A DNA stretch of 62,351 bases. Origin: Nostoc sp. NOS(2021). Its GTDB lineage: Bacteria > Cyanobacteriota > Cyanobacteriia > Cyanobacteriales > Nostocaceae. Where the stretch lies: NCBI RefSeq assembly GCF_017115025.1, contig NZ_JABXKM010000088.1, positions 1 to 62,351 on the forward strand. The letters are read 5' to 3'. Position numbers and translations under genes: made by a program. Every line of letters begins with the position of its first letter. Within the stretch, counting starts at the first letter, position 1. Below, in pieces: positions 26,075-34,345 of the stretch. The notes under the pieces are model-generated. The model had not been told where the DNA came from. It ran no database searches and saw only the letters and a list, made by a program, of their open reading frames with translations.

Positions 26075-27265
26075 TTAAGTTCCGGTCAAGCCAACCGTAC
26101 TTTGTCGAGAGAGGCAAATTCTATGGTTAGTTGCGGCGTTTTCGTCGCGGTCTTGAATATGCTTGCATTTTTGGCAATTAAATATTCGGTCTGACAACCT
26201 CATGTCTTGGATATGATTGCATTTAGAGCAAGTCTTAGAACTAGGAAACCACCGATCAACCAACTCAACCTTAGTACCGTAGTGAGATTGTTTGTAAGTT
26301 AACTGCCTACGAATCTCGTAGAAGCAGTTATTACTTACTGATTGTGCTAATTTATGGTTTGCAATCATCCCCTGGACATTCAGATCCTCAATCCTAATGA
26401 CAGCAGCTTTGCGACTTAAGTCAGTCGTCATTTTTTGGGTGGTATCTTGCCGGATATTCGCAATTCTTGAGTGCTGCCTAGCTATTTGAGTGTAGTATCC
26501 CCTCGCGTTATTTGATGCTTTAATTTTTAGCTTGCTGTTCCCAACGACTTTATTACGATTGTGCCACTGTAGCTTACTCAGCTTGGTTTTCGCCGTTTTT
26601 GTTGAAGCTGGCATATCGTATTTTGTACCATCGGAACAAGTCGCTAGAACTTTCACACCAAGATCAACTCCGATTTTTTTAATTCGGTGAATTGTCGGCG
26701 GAAGCTTGTCGGCATCTAACATGAAGCAAACAAACCATTTATCAGCAGTTCTGGACACAGTAAATGTCTGAGAACTACACATAAAGTCAATTCGTTCCTT
26801 CAGTCGGAATGTTTTCAGTCCAGGTAATTTAATTTGTTTACCCGACTGAATAACAGCCCGATTAGTAAACGGCAATGCAGGCTTACCTTTTTCTAGATAG
26901 ATGCCGGATGTTTTATAAACTGTAAATGAGTCTCCTTTTCTCTTTGTTTTCTTTTTCGGGAACCCGGATATACCTTTACGCCATCGCTCAAAAGCCTTTT
27001 TCAAGTCGATAAATGCAGACTGATAAACTGTGGATGGATATAATCTCATCCATGCATATTCAGGTTTGTGCATTGTCACTTGAGTAAATACTTTTCTGAT
27101 AGCATCAATCCGCTTGGTGTCAGAAGCTTTTATATCTTCAAAATCCCAAGAGGATTGAATCAGGTCTAATCCATAGTTATACACCCAACGCTTAAAACCA
27201 GCATTGCCACGCATCAACGAGACTTCTCTGTTGTTTAGTTTTAATTCTCGCTTGATGGCAAACAT
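26075..27265 (-). CDS. tnpB: TnpB/OrfB RNA-guided nuclease of an IS200/IS605-type element
   Basis: TnpB is the RuvC nuclease guided by an omega-RNA from the element's end. The three RuvC parts are visible: Asp in IGVDLGVKV (about 199), Glu in IRIEDLNV (about 293) and Asp in DRDENAATN (about 372). Between the last two is the four-Cys zinc ribbon CSKC/CQKC (343-362). Length 396 is normal. No tnpA is nearby, so the element is solitary. The extreme C-terminus appears frameshifted: after VGLTGT the frame stops, while the +1 frame continues ELNACEQAVADYLG, the usual TnpB tail. All catalytic residues precede this point. Confidence 0.88.
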   Translation of the reverse strand: MFAIKRELKLNNREVSLMRGNAGFKRWVYNYGLDLIQSSWDFEDIKASDTKRIDAIRKVFTQVTMHKPEYAWMRLYPSTVYQSAFIDLKKAFERWRKGISGFPKKKTKRKGDSFTVYKTSGIYLEKGKPALPFTNRAVIQSGKQIKLPGLKTFRLKERIDFMCSSQTFTVSRTADKWFVCFMLDADKLPPTIHRIKKIGVDLGVKVLATCSDGTKYDMPASTKTAKTKLSKLQWHNRNKVVGNSKLKIKASNNARGYYTQIARQHSRIANIRQDTTQKMTTDLSRKAAVIRIEDLNVQGMIANHKLAQSVSNNCFYEIRRQLTYKQSHYGTKVELVDRWFPSSKTCSKCNHIQDMRLSDRIFNCQKCKHIQDRDENAATNHRICLSRQSTVGLTGT

Positions 27266-27277
27266 GGATAGATATTC

Positions 27278-27295
27278 TATACTTATGTAAGTATA
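27278..27295. promoter_or_regulatory. Perfect palindrome between divergent tnpB and small gene
   Basis: TATACTTA, two bases, TAAGTATA. It is centred in the 52-base gap between the divergent tnpB and the 64-residue gene, so it could be an operator controlling both, or overlap their -10 boxes. Binding protein unknown. Confidence 0.45.
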
Positions 27296-27317
27296 CCAGC
27301 ATAGAAAGGATTAAACA

Positions 27318-27512
27318 ATGCCATTTAAAAAAAAGAATACTCTCGGTTTTCTGCCTAAAAATACTATTGCATTAGACCGCAAACCGTTAACCATAAAACT
27401 AGGTGTTGGTATTCGGGAACAAGTAATGTCAATCGATTTTTGGCAGGATGAGCTAAGGGAAGTCATTCAAACATGGCTTGAAGGTAAAGTTGATCAAGAT
27501 GATAAAGTTTAA
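27318..27512 (+). CDS. Small protein divergent to TnpB
   Basis: A 64-residue protein with AAAGGA ribosome site nine bases before the ATG. The N-terminus is Lys-rich (PFKKKNTLGF). The middle KPLTIKLGVGIREQVM followed by a long acidic helix (WQDELREVIQTWLEG) resembles a ribbon-helix-helix style regulator, strand then helices, although the family is not certain. It faces away from tnpB across a short gap holding a perfect palindrome. It may regulate the transposon, or be a host gene beside the insertion. Confidence 0.6.
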   Translation: MPFKKKNTLGFLPKNTIALDRKPLTIKLGVGIREQVMSIDFWQDELREVIQTWLEGKVDQDDKV

Positions 27513-27538
27513 AGAAGTTCAAGCAAGAAATTGCCAAT

Positions 27539-27811
27539 TTAAGAAAACTCCTCTTCTCGCAAGTATGTTGCCTTAATAATTTGACCACGTTCACCTAATT
27601 CATTGAGTAGGCTACTAATTCGCTGTATTGCTAAAGGAGAAGGTGTTACATGTCCATTTTCCCAACGGTTAATTGTTGGGAAAGTGACACCAAACTCGGC
27701 GGCAAATTTTTCTTGAGACAGATTTAACTCTTGCCGCAGCCCACGAACTAGTTTGCCAATATTAGGTTGCTTTGCCACAAGTAGGCTGATACTGTGAGGC
27801 ATATAGATCAA
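27539..27811 (-). CDS. XRE-family helix-turn-helix regulator
   Basis: A 90-residue DNA-binding protein. The HTH core is at about 20-72: IGKLVRGLRQELNLSQEKFA, then FGVTFPTINRWENG, the usual XRE recognition helix. A second ATG at codon 4 is an alternative start. It ends 26 bases from the small protein gene on the opposite strand, so the two are convergent. No adjacent toxin was found, so it is probably a free-standing regulator. Confidence 0.8.
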   Translation of the reverse strand: MIYMPHSISLLVAKQPNIGKLVRGLRQELNLSQEKFAAEFGVTFPTINRWENGHVTPSPLAIQRISSLLNELGERGQIIKATYLREEEFS

Positions 27812-28001
27812 AGTTTATAAAGCACTATATATCAATATGTACGACAGAGTGTTCTTTTGCGTCTATTACTCCTGAGATAGAGATTGTAAGCTAACCCCAG
27901 CCCTTTCAAGGCTTGTCATTACCAACATTTTTCAAAAGACTGAGTTGAAAAATCGATAGTCCAGCACATATCCTGACTCGCTAACGTAATTAGTAATTCG
28001 T

Positions 28002-28577
28002 TCAGGGAGTGAGAGTCTTCTCAATGCGACGGTCAGGGATCAGCCATATAATCGCAACTAAAACGTACAATGCACAGGCAAACCATGAGTTCACAAAGGC
28101 AAGTGGAATTGCCACAGCATAGAACACCACCGATATTTTTCCCTTGAAGTCTCCACCGACTGCGATCGCTAAAGTCGAATCTCTGCCGTGGTGAGAAATG
28201 AGGACGCGGGTAAGAATGAAGTAAGCGCTCGCAGACAACAACAATACCGTACCATAAAGGGCAACTGGCATGGCGGCAAAGTGATTCTCGCCCATCCAGC
28301 CAGTGACGAAGGGAATTAGCGACAACCAAAACAGCAGATGCAGATTAGCCCAAAGGATACGCCCATTAACGTGTCGGACTGCTTGTAGTAGGTGATGGTG
28401 ATTGTTCCAGTAGATGCCGAGAAAAATAAAACTCAGCACATAGCTCAGAAATACCGGGATCAGTGGACGCAGCGCGGCTAAATCGAACCCATGCGGCACT
28501 TTAATTTCCAGCACCATAATGGTGATGATGATGGCAATCACCCCATCGCTGAATGCTTCTAACCTCCCTTTTCCCAT
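28002..28577 (-). CDS. TMEM175-family (DUF1211) potassium-channel-like membrane protein
   Basis: A 191-residue protein. The first helix carries RLEAFSDGVIAIIITIMVLE, containing the FSDG signature of the TMEM175/DUF1211 family, whose bacterial members form tetrameric leak K+ channels. Further membrane helices lie at about 43-60, 80-95, 108-128 and 155-182. Full length for the family. The gene is monocistronic, and a remnant of a dehydrogenase gene follows its 5' end at 28629-28700. Confidence 0.85.
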   Translation of the reverse strand: MGKGRLEAFSDGVIAIIITIMVLEIKVPHGFDLAALRPLIPVFLSYVLSFIFLGIYWNNHHHLLQAVRHVNGRILWANLHLLFWLSLIPFVTGWMGENHFAAMPVALYGTVLLLSASAYFILTRVLISHHGRDSTLAIAVGGDFKGKISVVFYAVAIPLAFVNSWFACALYVLVAIIWLIPDRRIEKTLTP

Positions 28578-28628
28578 GTACGCATTCCTTTTCTATTTAC
28601 TTGAAAGTAAGTTATGAAACTCTGTACT

Positions 28629-28700
28629 TTATCCTACCAAGTAGCCGCCATCGATGAAGATTGTCTGCGCGATGATCCTTGATATGACCGAAGGAGGAAA
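28629..28700 (-). pseudogene. 3' remnant of a short-chain dehydrogenase gene
   Basis: On the minus strand one frame reads ...SRIIAQTIFIDGGYLVG followed by a TAA at 28629-28631. This is the typical C-terminal strand of SDR enzymes (GQ-x-hydrophobic-x-DGGY). No SDR body is found upstream, so only the last 20-25 codons survive. Confidence 0.55.
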
Positions 28701-28735
28701 GGATACAGAGCAACTAAATTGATTTATGGGAATTT

Positions 28736-28777
28736 GAATTTTGAATTTTGAATTTTGAATTTTGAATTTTGAATTCC
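28736..28777. repeat. GAATTTT heptamer repeat
   Basis: Five tandem GAATTTT units (28736-28770) and a partial sixth. This is a frequent heptamer STRR of Nostocales and lies just beyond the xisI 3' end. Confidence 0.9.
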
Positions 28778-28796
28778 CCGAAGGGCTTGACTTCCC

Positions 28797-29132
28797 TTAA
28801 GCTACTCCATACCCTGTATACGGAAGCTTATACGGCGGATGCAAACCCAGAATAATATCCTCCTTTGGCACACCAATTTCTACTAATTCCCGCGCAATAT
28901 CTACATCAGTCATATTGCGCTGAATCCAAATTTTCCCATCTTTAATGTCCAAATGGATGATACAGTTGTAAACTCGCTTAAGTCCCTCCCAGCCAACTTC
29001 CAAAAGCTGGTAGTGGTCATGTTCTGTATCAAACACAAGTTGCGACTAAATGCCTGAATTGCTACTCTCAAAAGTAGCGTGAGACGTTAATAGTTGGCGG
29101 ATGCTTTGGCGGTACTGTTCTACTCTTTCCAT
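28797..29132 (-). pseudogene. xisI: xisI (fdxN element excision controlling factor family), one nonsense codon
   Basis: The full frame from ATG at 29132 spans 111 residues, the normal XisI length: it begins MERVEQYRQSIRQLL, and after the interruption continues LVFDTEHDHYQLLEVGWEG, IIHLDIKDGKIWIQRNMTD and VPKEDIILGLHPPY. One in-frame TAG at codon 29 (29046-29048) breaks it, probably from GAG. A 79-residue product could start at a GTG after the stop but would lack the N-terminal helix. XisI usually follows xisH; no xisH is seen here. Confidence 0.8.
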
Positions 29133-29213
29133 TCGACAATCACCTCAATGCTTTAGATAAACTGTAGCTATACTTCGAGGATAATAACTGTTAAGCGCTG
29201 CAACAAAAGCTTT

Positions 29214-29990
29214 ATGGGAATTACAGGTGAGATTAAGCAGATTTCTGCATCGACACTTGAATTATTTAGAGAAGATCCACTTCTTATTGGGGTATTTCGT
29301 GATGCTCAATGGTTGCCAGAATCTGCTCTTTGGCAACGAGCAACTTATTGGAAAGGAGAGTCTGCTGAAAAAACCAAACAAGAAGTGAGAGCGCGGTTTG
29401 GTAAATTGCCTAAAAGTCAAGGTTTAAGCAGGTTCATTCCTGGAAATCGCAAACAGTGGAAAAAGACTTATGACTGGCAAACACTAGAACAACAGTTTCT
29501 CGCTGAATGGGAAAACCCCGAACTAGATTTACACAAATCTTGGCAGGAACTGACGTTTCTATTAGCTGGGTATATTCCAGGTTCTTATGCTACATCTCAA
29601 GGTAAAATTCCCGAATTGATAGTAGATAAAGGATATAAAAAAGATTTCCTGCCATTTTTAGTTATAGAAAATTCGGCGTGGGATGGTATGCCTTTGGTTA
29701 ATGCCTTTGGTGCTGGTACAGAAATCGGTTATGAAACGGGTTATGGCCCTATTAGGTATTTATCGCCAGGTGATGAAGTTGGACAAATTCTTGATGGGTT
29801 ATTAGAACTTTCACAAGAGGGTTTCCAGAATCGTTTCATCCGAGAATCACAGAAATCAGAACCACTACCCTGGATTGACTGGTCTGAAGAAGAAATGTTG
29901 GATTGGATGACAGATTACTACAACGAGATTGTTGATTACTACCAGAGTGCTGTCAGGCAGCAGAAGGCTCTCTTACTTTACCTTACTTAA
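29214..29990 (+). CDS. DUF1877 family protein
   Basis: A 258-residue soluble protein. The N-terminus MGITGEIKQISASTLELF and the C-terminal helices (EEMLDWMTDYYNEIVDYYQ) match DUF1877 (YfbM-like) proteins, whose function is unknown. The middle part, about 60-150, is a Trp- and Lys-rich insertion that makes it longer than the usual 160 residues. It is divergent from the xisI remnant. No ribosome site stands out. Confidence 0.7.
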   Translation: MGITGEIKQISASTLELFREDPLLIGVFRDAQWLPESALWQRATYWKGESAEKTKQEVRARFGKLPKSQGLSRFIPGNRKQWKKTYDWQTLEQQFLAEWENPELDLHKSWQELTFLLAGYIPGSYATSQGKIPELIVDKGYKKDFLPFLVIENSAWDGMPLVNAFGAGTEIGYETGYGPIRYLSPGDEVGQILDGLLELSQEGFQNRFIRESQKSEPLPWIDWSEEEMLDWMTDYYNEIVDYYQSAVRQQKALLLYLT

Positions 29991-30010
29991 TTTCTGTAAT
30001 CGTTTAAATA

Positions 30011-30103
30011 TCAACTGCTGCGGCTGAAAAATACAGCAGCTATAACAATTAAACCTAAAAGTGCTAAAGGAACCCAGAGATTAGGGATATCTGACAAACT
30101 CAT
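30011..30103 (-). CDS. Candidate 30-residue single-span membrane peptide
   Basis: The frame from ATG at 30103 encodes a short polar start (MSLSDIPNLW), a 17-18 residue hydrophobic span (VPLALLGLIVIAAVFF) and SRSS. This layout is like the tiny membrane proteins of cyanobacterial thylakoid complexes, but I recognise no specific one. It lies 20 bases upstream of nothing on its strand, between DUF1877 and the transaldolase gene. No strong ribosome site was found, so it remains a candidate. Confidence 0.35.
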   Translation of the reverse strand: MSLSDIPNLWVPLALLGLIVIAAVFFSRSS

Positions 30104-30123
30104 ATTTAATTACGAATTACGAA

Positions 30124-30759
30124 TTATTTTAAGCCGATGCCTGTTTTAGCGAATTCTTCAACCGTTTTCTGTGAGAATTCATGAGTAGCGATCGCCTGCA
30201 ACATTGCCAATGGTAAAGTCAAATGATCCGCCCCGGCTTGCAATGAGGCAGCTGCTTCTTCAGGAGATTTGATACTAGCTGCCAAGATTTTAGTCTCACT
30301 GCCTTTGAGTACGCTAGCCATATCCCGCACTAACGCAATACCGTCACCTAACAACCGCGTAGCACGATTTACATAAGCTATGGCAATTTTAGCACCTGCC
30401 TCCCGTGCTACTGCTGCCTGTGCAGCACTGTAAATTGCTGTCACCGAACAGGTAATCTCCGGTGATAGACTCGCCACCACTTCAAAACCTAAGGGTGTTG
30501 CGGGAATCTTCAAAATTGTTTGCGAACCAATAATTTCAAAAGCTTTTCTACCTTCAGCTAGCATCCCAGCTTTGTCAGATGCCACAATTTGATAGTATAA
30601 CGGGCCATTTGTCAAGGCAACCAATTTTTTGAGCGTGATTTCTGGTGGGGTATCGCTTTGAGCTAACAGCGTGGGATTTGTGGTAATGCCTTTCACCCAT
30701 CCCCAAAGCTTAACAACTTCAGCTTCCGATGCGATCGCTGAGTCTAGATAAAGTGCCAT
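30124..30759 (-). CDS. Transaldolase-family (fructose-6-phosphate aldolase-like) enzyme
   Basis: A 211-residue single-domain TIM barrel of the small transaldolase/FSA family, acting on sugar phosphates by a Schiff base. The sequence starts with the family strand MALYLDSAI, then GITTNPTLL. The catalytic Lys is in ILKIPATPLG (about residue 83), and ITCSVTAIYS, AIAYVNRA and ILAASIKSPEE follow in the expected order. It is downstream of the ParE/Phd pair by 12 bases on the same strand, so read-through is possible, although the functions are unrelated. Confidence 0.87.
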   Translation of the reverse strand: MALYLDSAIASEAEVVKLWGWVKGITTNPTLLAQSDTPPEITLKKLVALTNGPLYYQIVASDKAGMLAEGRKAFEIIGSQTILKIPATPLGFEVVASLSPEITCSVTAIYSAAQAAVAREAGAKIAIAYVNRATRLLGDGIALVRDMASVLKGSETKILAASIKSPEEAAASLQAGADHLTLPLAMLQAIATHEFSQKTVEEFAKTGIGLK

Positions 30760-30770
30760 AATTCTTCCCC

Positions 30771-31091
30771 TTAACTTGCTATAACTGCATTCATATCTCG
30801 TGCGCTGTGAAGCACACGAAGCACTACAACGGTTTCGTCTTGAATGGTAAAAAGAATGCGGTATACTCCCCTTCCCTTTCCATAAAGGAGTTGCCGTATT
30901 TCTTCTTCAAAGGCATCATCAATAGCAGCCAAGGCACATCTAGCCGGAAAGGTATCAAGGGATGCAACAGCGTCATTGATTTCATTTACCCACACTTTTG
31001 CATTCTCTGGTGAGTCGTTCTGACGAATCCACTTTGCTGCTGCGTTGATATCAGCCTTTGCCACTGGAAGAATAATAACTCGGTACTTCAT
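30771..31091 (-). CDS. parE: RelE/ParE-family toxin
   Basis: A 106-residue toxin of the RelE/ParE fold. It has MKYRVIILPVAKADINAAAKWI at the start and the core strands RQLLYGKGRGVYRILFTI and VVVLRVLHSARD. ParE-type proteins poison gyrase, RelE-type cut mRNA; the sequence favours ParE because it lacks clear RelE catalytic basics. Its ATG overlaps the antitoxin stop (ATGA). Both partners look complete, unlike the two other toxin loci in this window. Confidence 0.8.
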   Translation of the reverse strand: MKYRVIILPVAKADINAAAKWIRQNDSPENAKVWVNEINDAVASLDTFPARCALAAIDDAFEEEIRQLLYGKGRGVYRILFTIQDETVVVLRVLHSARDMNAVIAS

Positions 31092-31375
31092 TCCTCATCC
31101 AGCGATTTCATTATCTCCTGAAATACCTCATGAGCAGGCTCCCCTTTTCCTGCTTTCATCTCTTCGAGTGCCATCTTAACCGCATCAATGGTTTCAACCC
31201 TTTCAACAAGCTCTAGGAGTTTCTGGTATGACTTTACATCCTGCACAACAAGTTCGGCTTTACCGTTAACAGTCAGCACTATCGGCTGTCCACTCTCCCG
31301 TAGCTGCTCCATAAATTCTGTGGTGTTCCGCTTAAAGTTTGAGAGGGAATTAATACCCTTACTGATATTTAACAT
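31088..31375 (-). CDS. Phd/YefM-family antitoxin
   Basis: Start at 31375 is preferred over 31393 because AGGAGG lies seven bases upstream. The 95-residue product begins MLNISKGINSLSNFKRN, then IVLTVNGKAELVVQDVKSYQKLLELVE, a typical Phd/YefM DNA-binding and dimerisation core. The acidic C-terminal tail (EEMKAGKGEPAHEVFQEI) should neutralise the toxin. The pair is expected to repress its own promoter in the region above 31376. Confidence 0.82.
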   Translation of the reverse strand: MLNISKGINSLSNFKRNTTEFMEQLRESGQPIVLTVNGKAELVVQDVKSYQKLLELVERVETIDAVKMALEEMKAGKGEPAHEVFQEIMKSLDEE

Positions 31376-31678
31376 GAAACCTCCTATGCACAAAATTTAG
31401 TAAACATCACTAAATTTGCATCAAATTTAGTTTACGCTTAATAGGAGTGTAGTACAAAGGTTTTTAGATTACAGCTATTTTCAGGTAAATAGACCACGCA
31501 GGGGCACAGCATTGCTGTGCCCTTACGACAGATGTGGTTCAAATAGATGAAAACTGCTGGAAGCAAGAATAAACATTGCACATTGTGTATTAATGCACAA
31601 CAACTGAACAGAGATATTTTGACATACCCTTTCAAGGGATAATTCCTTTTATACAGCAGCCTACACGGAGAACTTAAG
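31376..31678. other. Divergent promoter region with a dispersed repeat
   Basis: About 300 bases between the antitoxin and the polyferredoxin fusion gene. The CACTAAATTTGCATCAAATTTAG stretch (31408-31430) near the antitoxin start contains AAATTTAG half sites and may be its operator. The middle part is the dispersed repeat at 31488-31558. Confidence 0.4.
31488..31558. repeat. Dispersed palindromic repeat, copy 1
   Basis: A 71-base unit containing the palindrome GGGCACAGCA T TGCTGTGCCC, followed by ACGACAGATGTGGTTCAAAT. A near-identical copy in the same orientation is at 39372-39445. Confidence 0.8.
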
Positions 31679-34204
31679 ATGACATCTCCAGAAACGGTTA
31701 TATGGCTACAAGAACGCACGACTTTAGGAATTCTCTCGCCTGAAGTGTTAAATGCGATCGCACAATTAATTGAAGAACAAGTAGTGAGTGCCGAAACTGA
31801 CTTAGTTAGCGAAGGCACTCCTCCAGAAGCCCTTTATATTCTCATAGAAGGTCAACTCGAAAGCAATAGCACCAATGAAACCAACCCAGCTTTAGCTTGT
31901 GGATTTCTTCCTGGAGCAGTGATTGAACTCAAAGAATTGCTGTTGGATGAATTAAGTCCATTCACAATTACTACGGTAACTGAGTGTCACTTGTGGGTTG
32001 TGCCTGCTGCTAAATTTCGTGAATTAGCCACCCAATACCCCGAAATTGCTCAGGCTTTTTCGCGTCAATTGGCTCAAGAATTAGCTCAGGTCACATCTGC
32101 ACTTGGCTATGAACAAGAACGTTCCGTAGCTTTGCGACCATATTTAGTCACCAAGGCACAACGGGGAATTGTCGGTACAAGTCGCTATGCTGTGCGGCTG
32201 CGGGAGCAAATTCGAGAAGCTGCGGCTGACCGCAAATCAGTGGATATTTTCGGAGAACCAGGGTTAGAAAAAGATAATATAGCAGCCCTGATCCACTTTG
32301 GGTCTCCAAAACGGCGAGAACCAATTATTAAAGTAAATTGTGGTATTCTCCAAACTAGCGGTGCAGATTTATTCGGTCGCGCTGGCGGTAAACCAGGACT
32401 GTTGGAATGGTTGGGAGAAGGTACTCTGGTTCTCAACAACATCCAAGAATTGCCCGAAGAATTATTACCTCCCGTGACGCAGTTGCTCAAAACTGGCACA
32501 TATACCCCCGTGGCTCGTTCTGGTGAACCAGCACCTGAACCTCGCCCTAGTAGAGCCAGAATTCTGATTGTCTCAGAAAAAACTCAGCCGACAATTGAAC
32601 GCTCTGTTGGTCACATTATTAAAGTACCACCGCTACGGGTGCGGAAAGCCGATGTTCAGACACAGGTTGAATATTATACTAGTCTCTACATTCGGGCTAG
32701 AGGCGTTCCGAAACCGCATATCACCCCAGAAGCTCTGCGTCGCCTACAGTCCTATGATTTTCCTGGCAACCTCAAGGAATTGAAAAATCTCGTAGAAAGA
32801 GCGATCGTGCAAGCGGAGGGTGCCAATGAGTTAACAGAAGAAATTTTCTGGCCAGCCGAAACAAAGAAAAAACGATTTCGGGTAAATCTGTTAAATGCCT
32901 ATCCTCCTTTACGGCGGTTTTTACGTAGTCCCTGGTGGCCCGATCGCATTAACTATGGCGTGACTGCAACGGCTTTTGCGATTATTGTTGCAGTGTTATT
33001 TATTGGCCCTCAAACCCGCGATCGCAATTTCGTATTAAATCTATTTTGGGCTTGGTGGTGGCCTTTCTTCTTATTTCTCTTTCCCTTTTTGGGTCGTGTG
33101 TGGTGTTCTGTTTGTCCCTTCATGATTTACGGAGAAATTACCCAAAAGTTATCTCTCTGGCTGTGGCCTCGAAAACTCAAGCGCTGGCCGAGAGAGGAAG
33201 CTGAGAAATGGGGCGGATGGTTCATGTTTGGTTTGTTCTCCCTAATTTTCTTATGGGAAGAACTCTGGCATTTAGAAAATACTGCCTACTTGAGCGCTTG
33301 TTTGCTGCTATTAATTACCGCCGGGGCGATGATTTTCTCGGCTCTTTTTGAGCGACGGTTTTGGTGTCGCTATCTCTGTCCCATCGGTGGGATGAATGGT
33401 TTATTTGCCAAACTCTCAATGACGGAACTCCGGGCACAGCAAGGTATTTGTTCTGCCAGTTGCACCACGTATCAGTGTTATAAAGGTGGGCCGCAAAAGG
33501 GCGAAGGGTTGGAAACGAATGGATGTCCTTTATATTCGCACCCAGCCCAGTTAGAAGATAACAGAGATTGCGTACTGTGCATGACTTGCCTCAAAGCCTG
33601 TCCCCATCGTTCCGTCGAATTCAACTTGCGTCCCCCTGGTATTGAATTGTGGACAACTCATGTACCCCGCAGCTATGAAGTAGCATTATTGTTTTTGCTG
33701 TTGGGTGGTATATATCTGCATCGCTTGCCAGAGTTGCTATCTTGGTTGGGGTTACAACTGGATTTAACTCAGTTTTGGCAGCACTTGGGATTATCGCTGC
33801 TAGTGTTAATTATCCCAGCGATTTTTACCTTTGCGGCTTATGGCTTGCTCCAAGTGTTCAACTTTAACCGTAAGTCTCGATCATTTGTAGAACTTGCCTA
33901 TGGCTACCTACCATTAGTTTTGGGCGGAAACTTGGCTCACTATCTGCGTTTGGGATTAGGCGAAGGCGGGCGGATTTTACCCGTGACCTTTGCTACTCTT
34001 GGTTTGAGTGGTGAACAATTGCCAATATTGGTTGCTCATCCGGCTGTAATTGCCTTTTTGCAAGGTGCAACAATAATTTTCTCAGTGTTGCTGACTATAT
34101 TGTTAACGCAAAAGATTGCCAAGCAACCAATAAAATCGCTCATGCCGCAACACTTAGCAGCGATCGCTTTGGGAGTTAGTATGTGGGCGATTATCGTCTT
34201 TTGA
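31679..34204 (+). CDS. cNMP-binding, degenerate sigma-54-type AAA and membrane polyferredoxin fusion
   Basis: An 841-residue three-part protein. Residues 20-135 are a cyclic-nucleotide-binding (CRP-type) domain. Residues 150-395 match a sigma-54 activator AAA domain, but the Walker A is FGEPGLEKDN instead of GxxGxGKE, the GAFTGA loop is missing, and Walker B is LVLNNIQELP, so ATP hydrolysis is unlikely. Residues 410-830 form a NapH/CcoG-like membrane ferredoxin: several hydrophobic helices, WCSVCP (about 473), WCRYLCP (561), CSASCTTYQC (592) and a 4Fe-4S motif CVLCMTCLKACP (631). Cyanobacteria lack sigma-54, which agrees with a converted regulatory role. It may pass electrons across the membrane under control of a nucleotide. 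Confidence 0.85.
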   Translation: MTSPETVIWLQERTTLGILSPEVLNAIAQLIEEQVVSAETDLVSEGTPPEALYILIEGQLESNSTNETNPALACGFLPGAVIELKELLLDELSPFTITTVTECHLWVVPAAKFRELATQYPEIAQAFSRQLAQELAQVTSALGYEQERSVALRPYLVTKAQRGIVGTSRYAVRLREQIREAAADRKSVDIFGEPGLEKDNIAALIHFGSPKRREPIIKVNCGILQTSGADLFGRAGGKPGLLEWLGEGTLVLNNIQELPEELLPPVTQLLKTGTYTPVARSGEPAPEPRPSRARILIVSEKTQPTIERSVGHIIKVPPLRVRKADVQTQVEYYTSLYIRARGVPKPHITPEALRRLQSYDFPGNLKELKNLVERAIVQAEGANELTEEIFWPAETKKKRFRVNLLNAYPPLRRFLRSPWWPDRINYGVTATAFAIIVAVLFIGPQTRDRNFVLNLFWAWWWPFFLFLFPFLGRVWCSVCPFMIYGEITQKLSLWLWPRKLKRWPREEAEKWGGWFMFGLFSLIFLWEELWHLENTAYLSACLLLLITAGAMIFSALFERRFWCRYLCPIGGMNGLFAKLSMTELRAQQGICSASCTTYQCYKGGPQKGEGLETNGCPLYSHPAQLEDNRDCVLCMTCLKACPHRSVEFNLRPPGIELWTTHVPRSYEVALLFLLLGGIYLHRLPELLSWLGLQLDLTQFWQHLGLSLLVLIIPAIFTFAAYGLLQVFNFNRKSRSFVELAYGYLPLVLGGNLAHYLRLGLGEGGRILPVTFATLGLSGEQLPILVAHPAVIAFLQGATIIFSVLLTILLTQKIAKQPIKSLMPQHLAAIALGVSMWAIIVF

Positions 34205-34219
34205 GCTTCACGTCTTCCA

Positions 34220-34242
34220 CCAGGCGGTTTCTAATCGCCTGG
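34220..34242 (+). terminator. Hairpin after the polyferredoxin gene
   Basis: CCAGGCG and CGCCTGG, seven perfect base pairs with a nine-base loop, 16 bases after the stop. No T-run follows, so it may stabilise mRNA more than terminate. Confidence 0.4.
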
Positions 34243-34345
34243 GCTAGGTGCAAAATGTGAGTTAAGAACATTCTTCCCTACGAACGTGATACAAAATACT
34301 CATATGATTTATGATTTTTCCCTCATAGTGTAAGGATTACAGATA

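Noticed and set aside
26075..27512. Complete IS200/IS605 element with tnpA
   Set aside because: No Y1 HUH transposase frame is present near tnpB, so only a solitary tnpB is supported.
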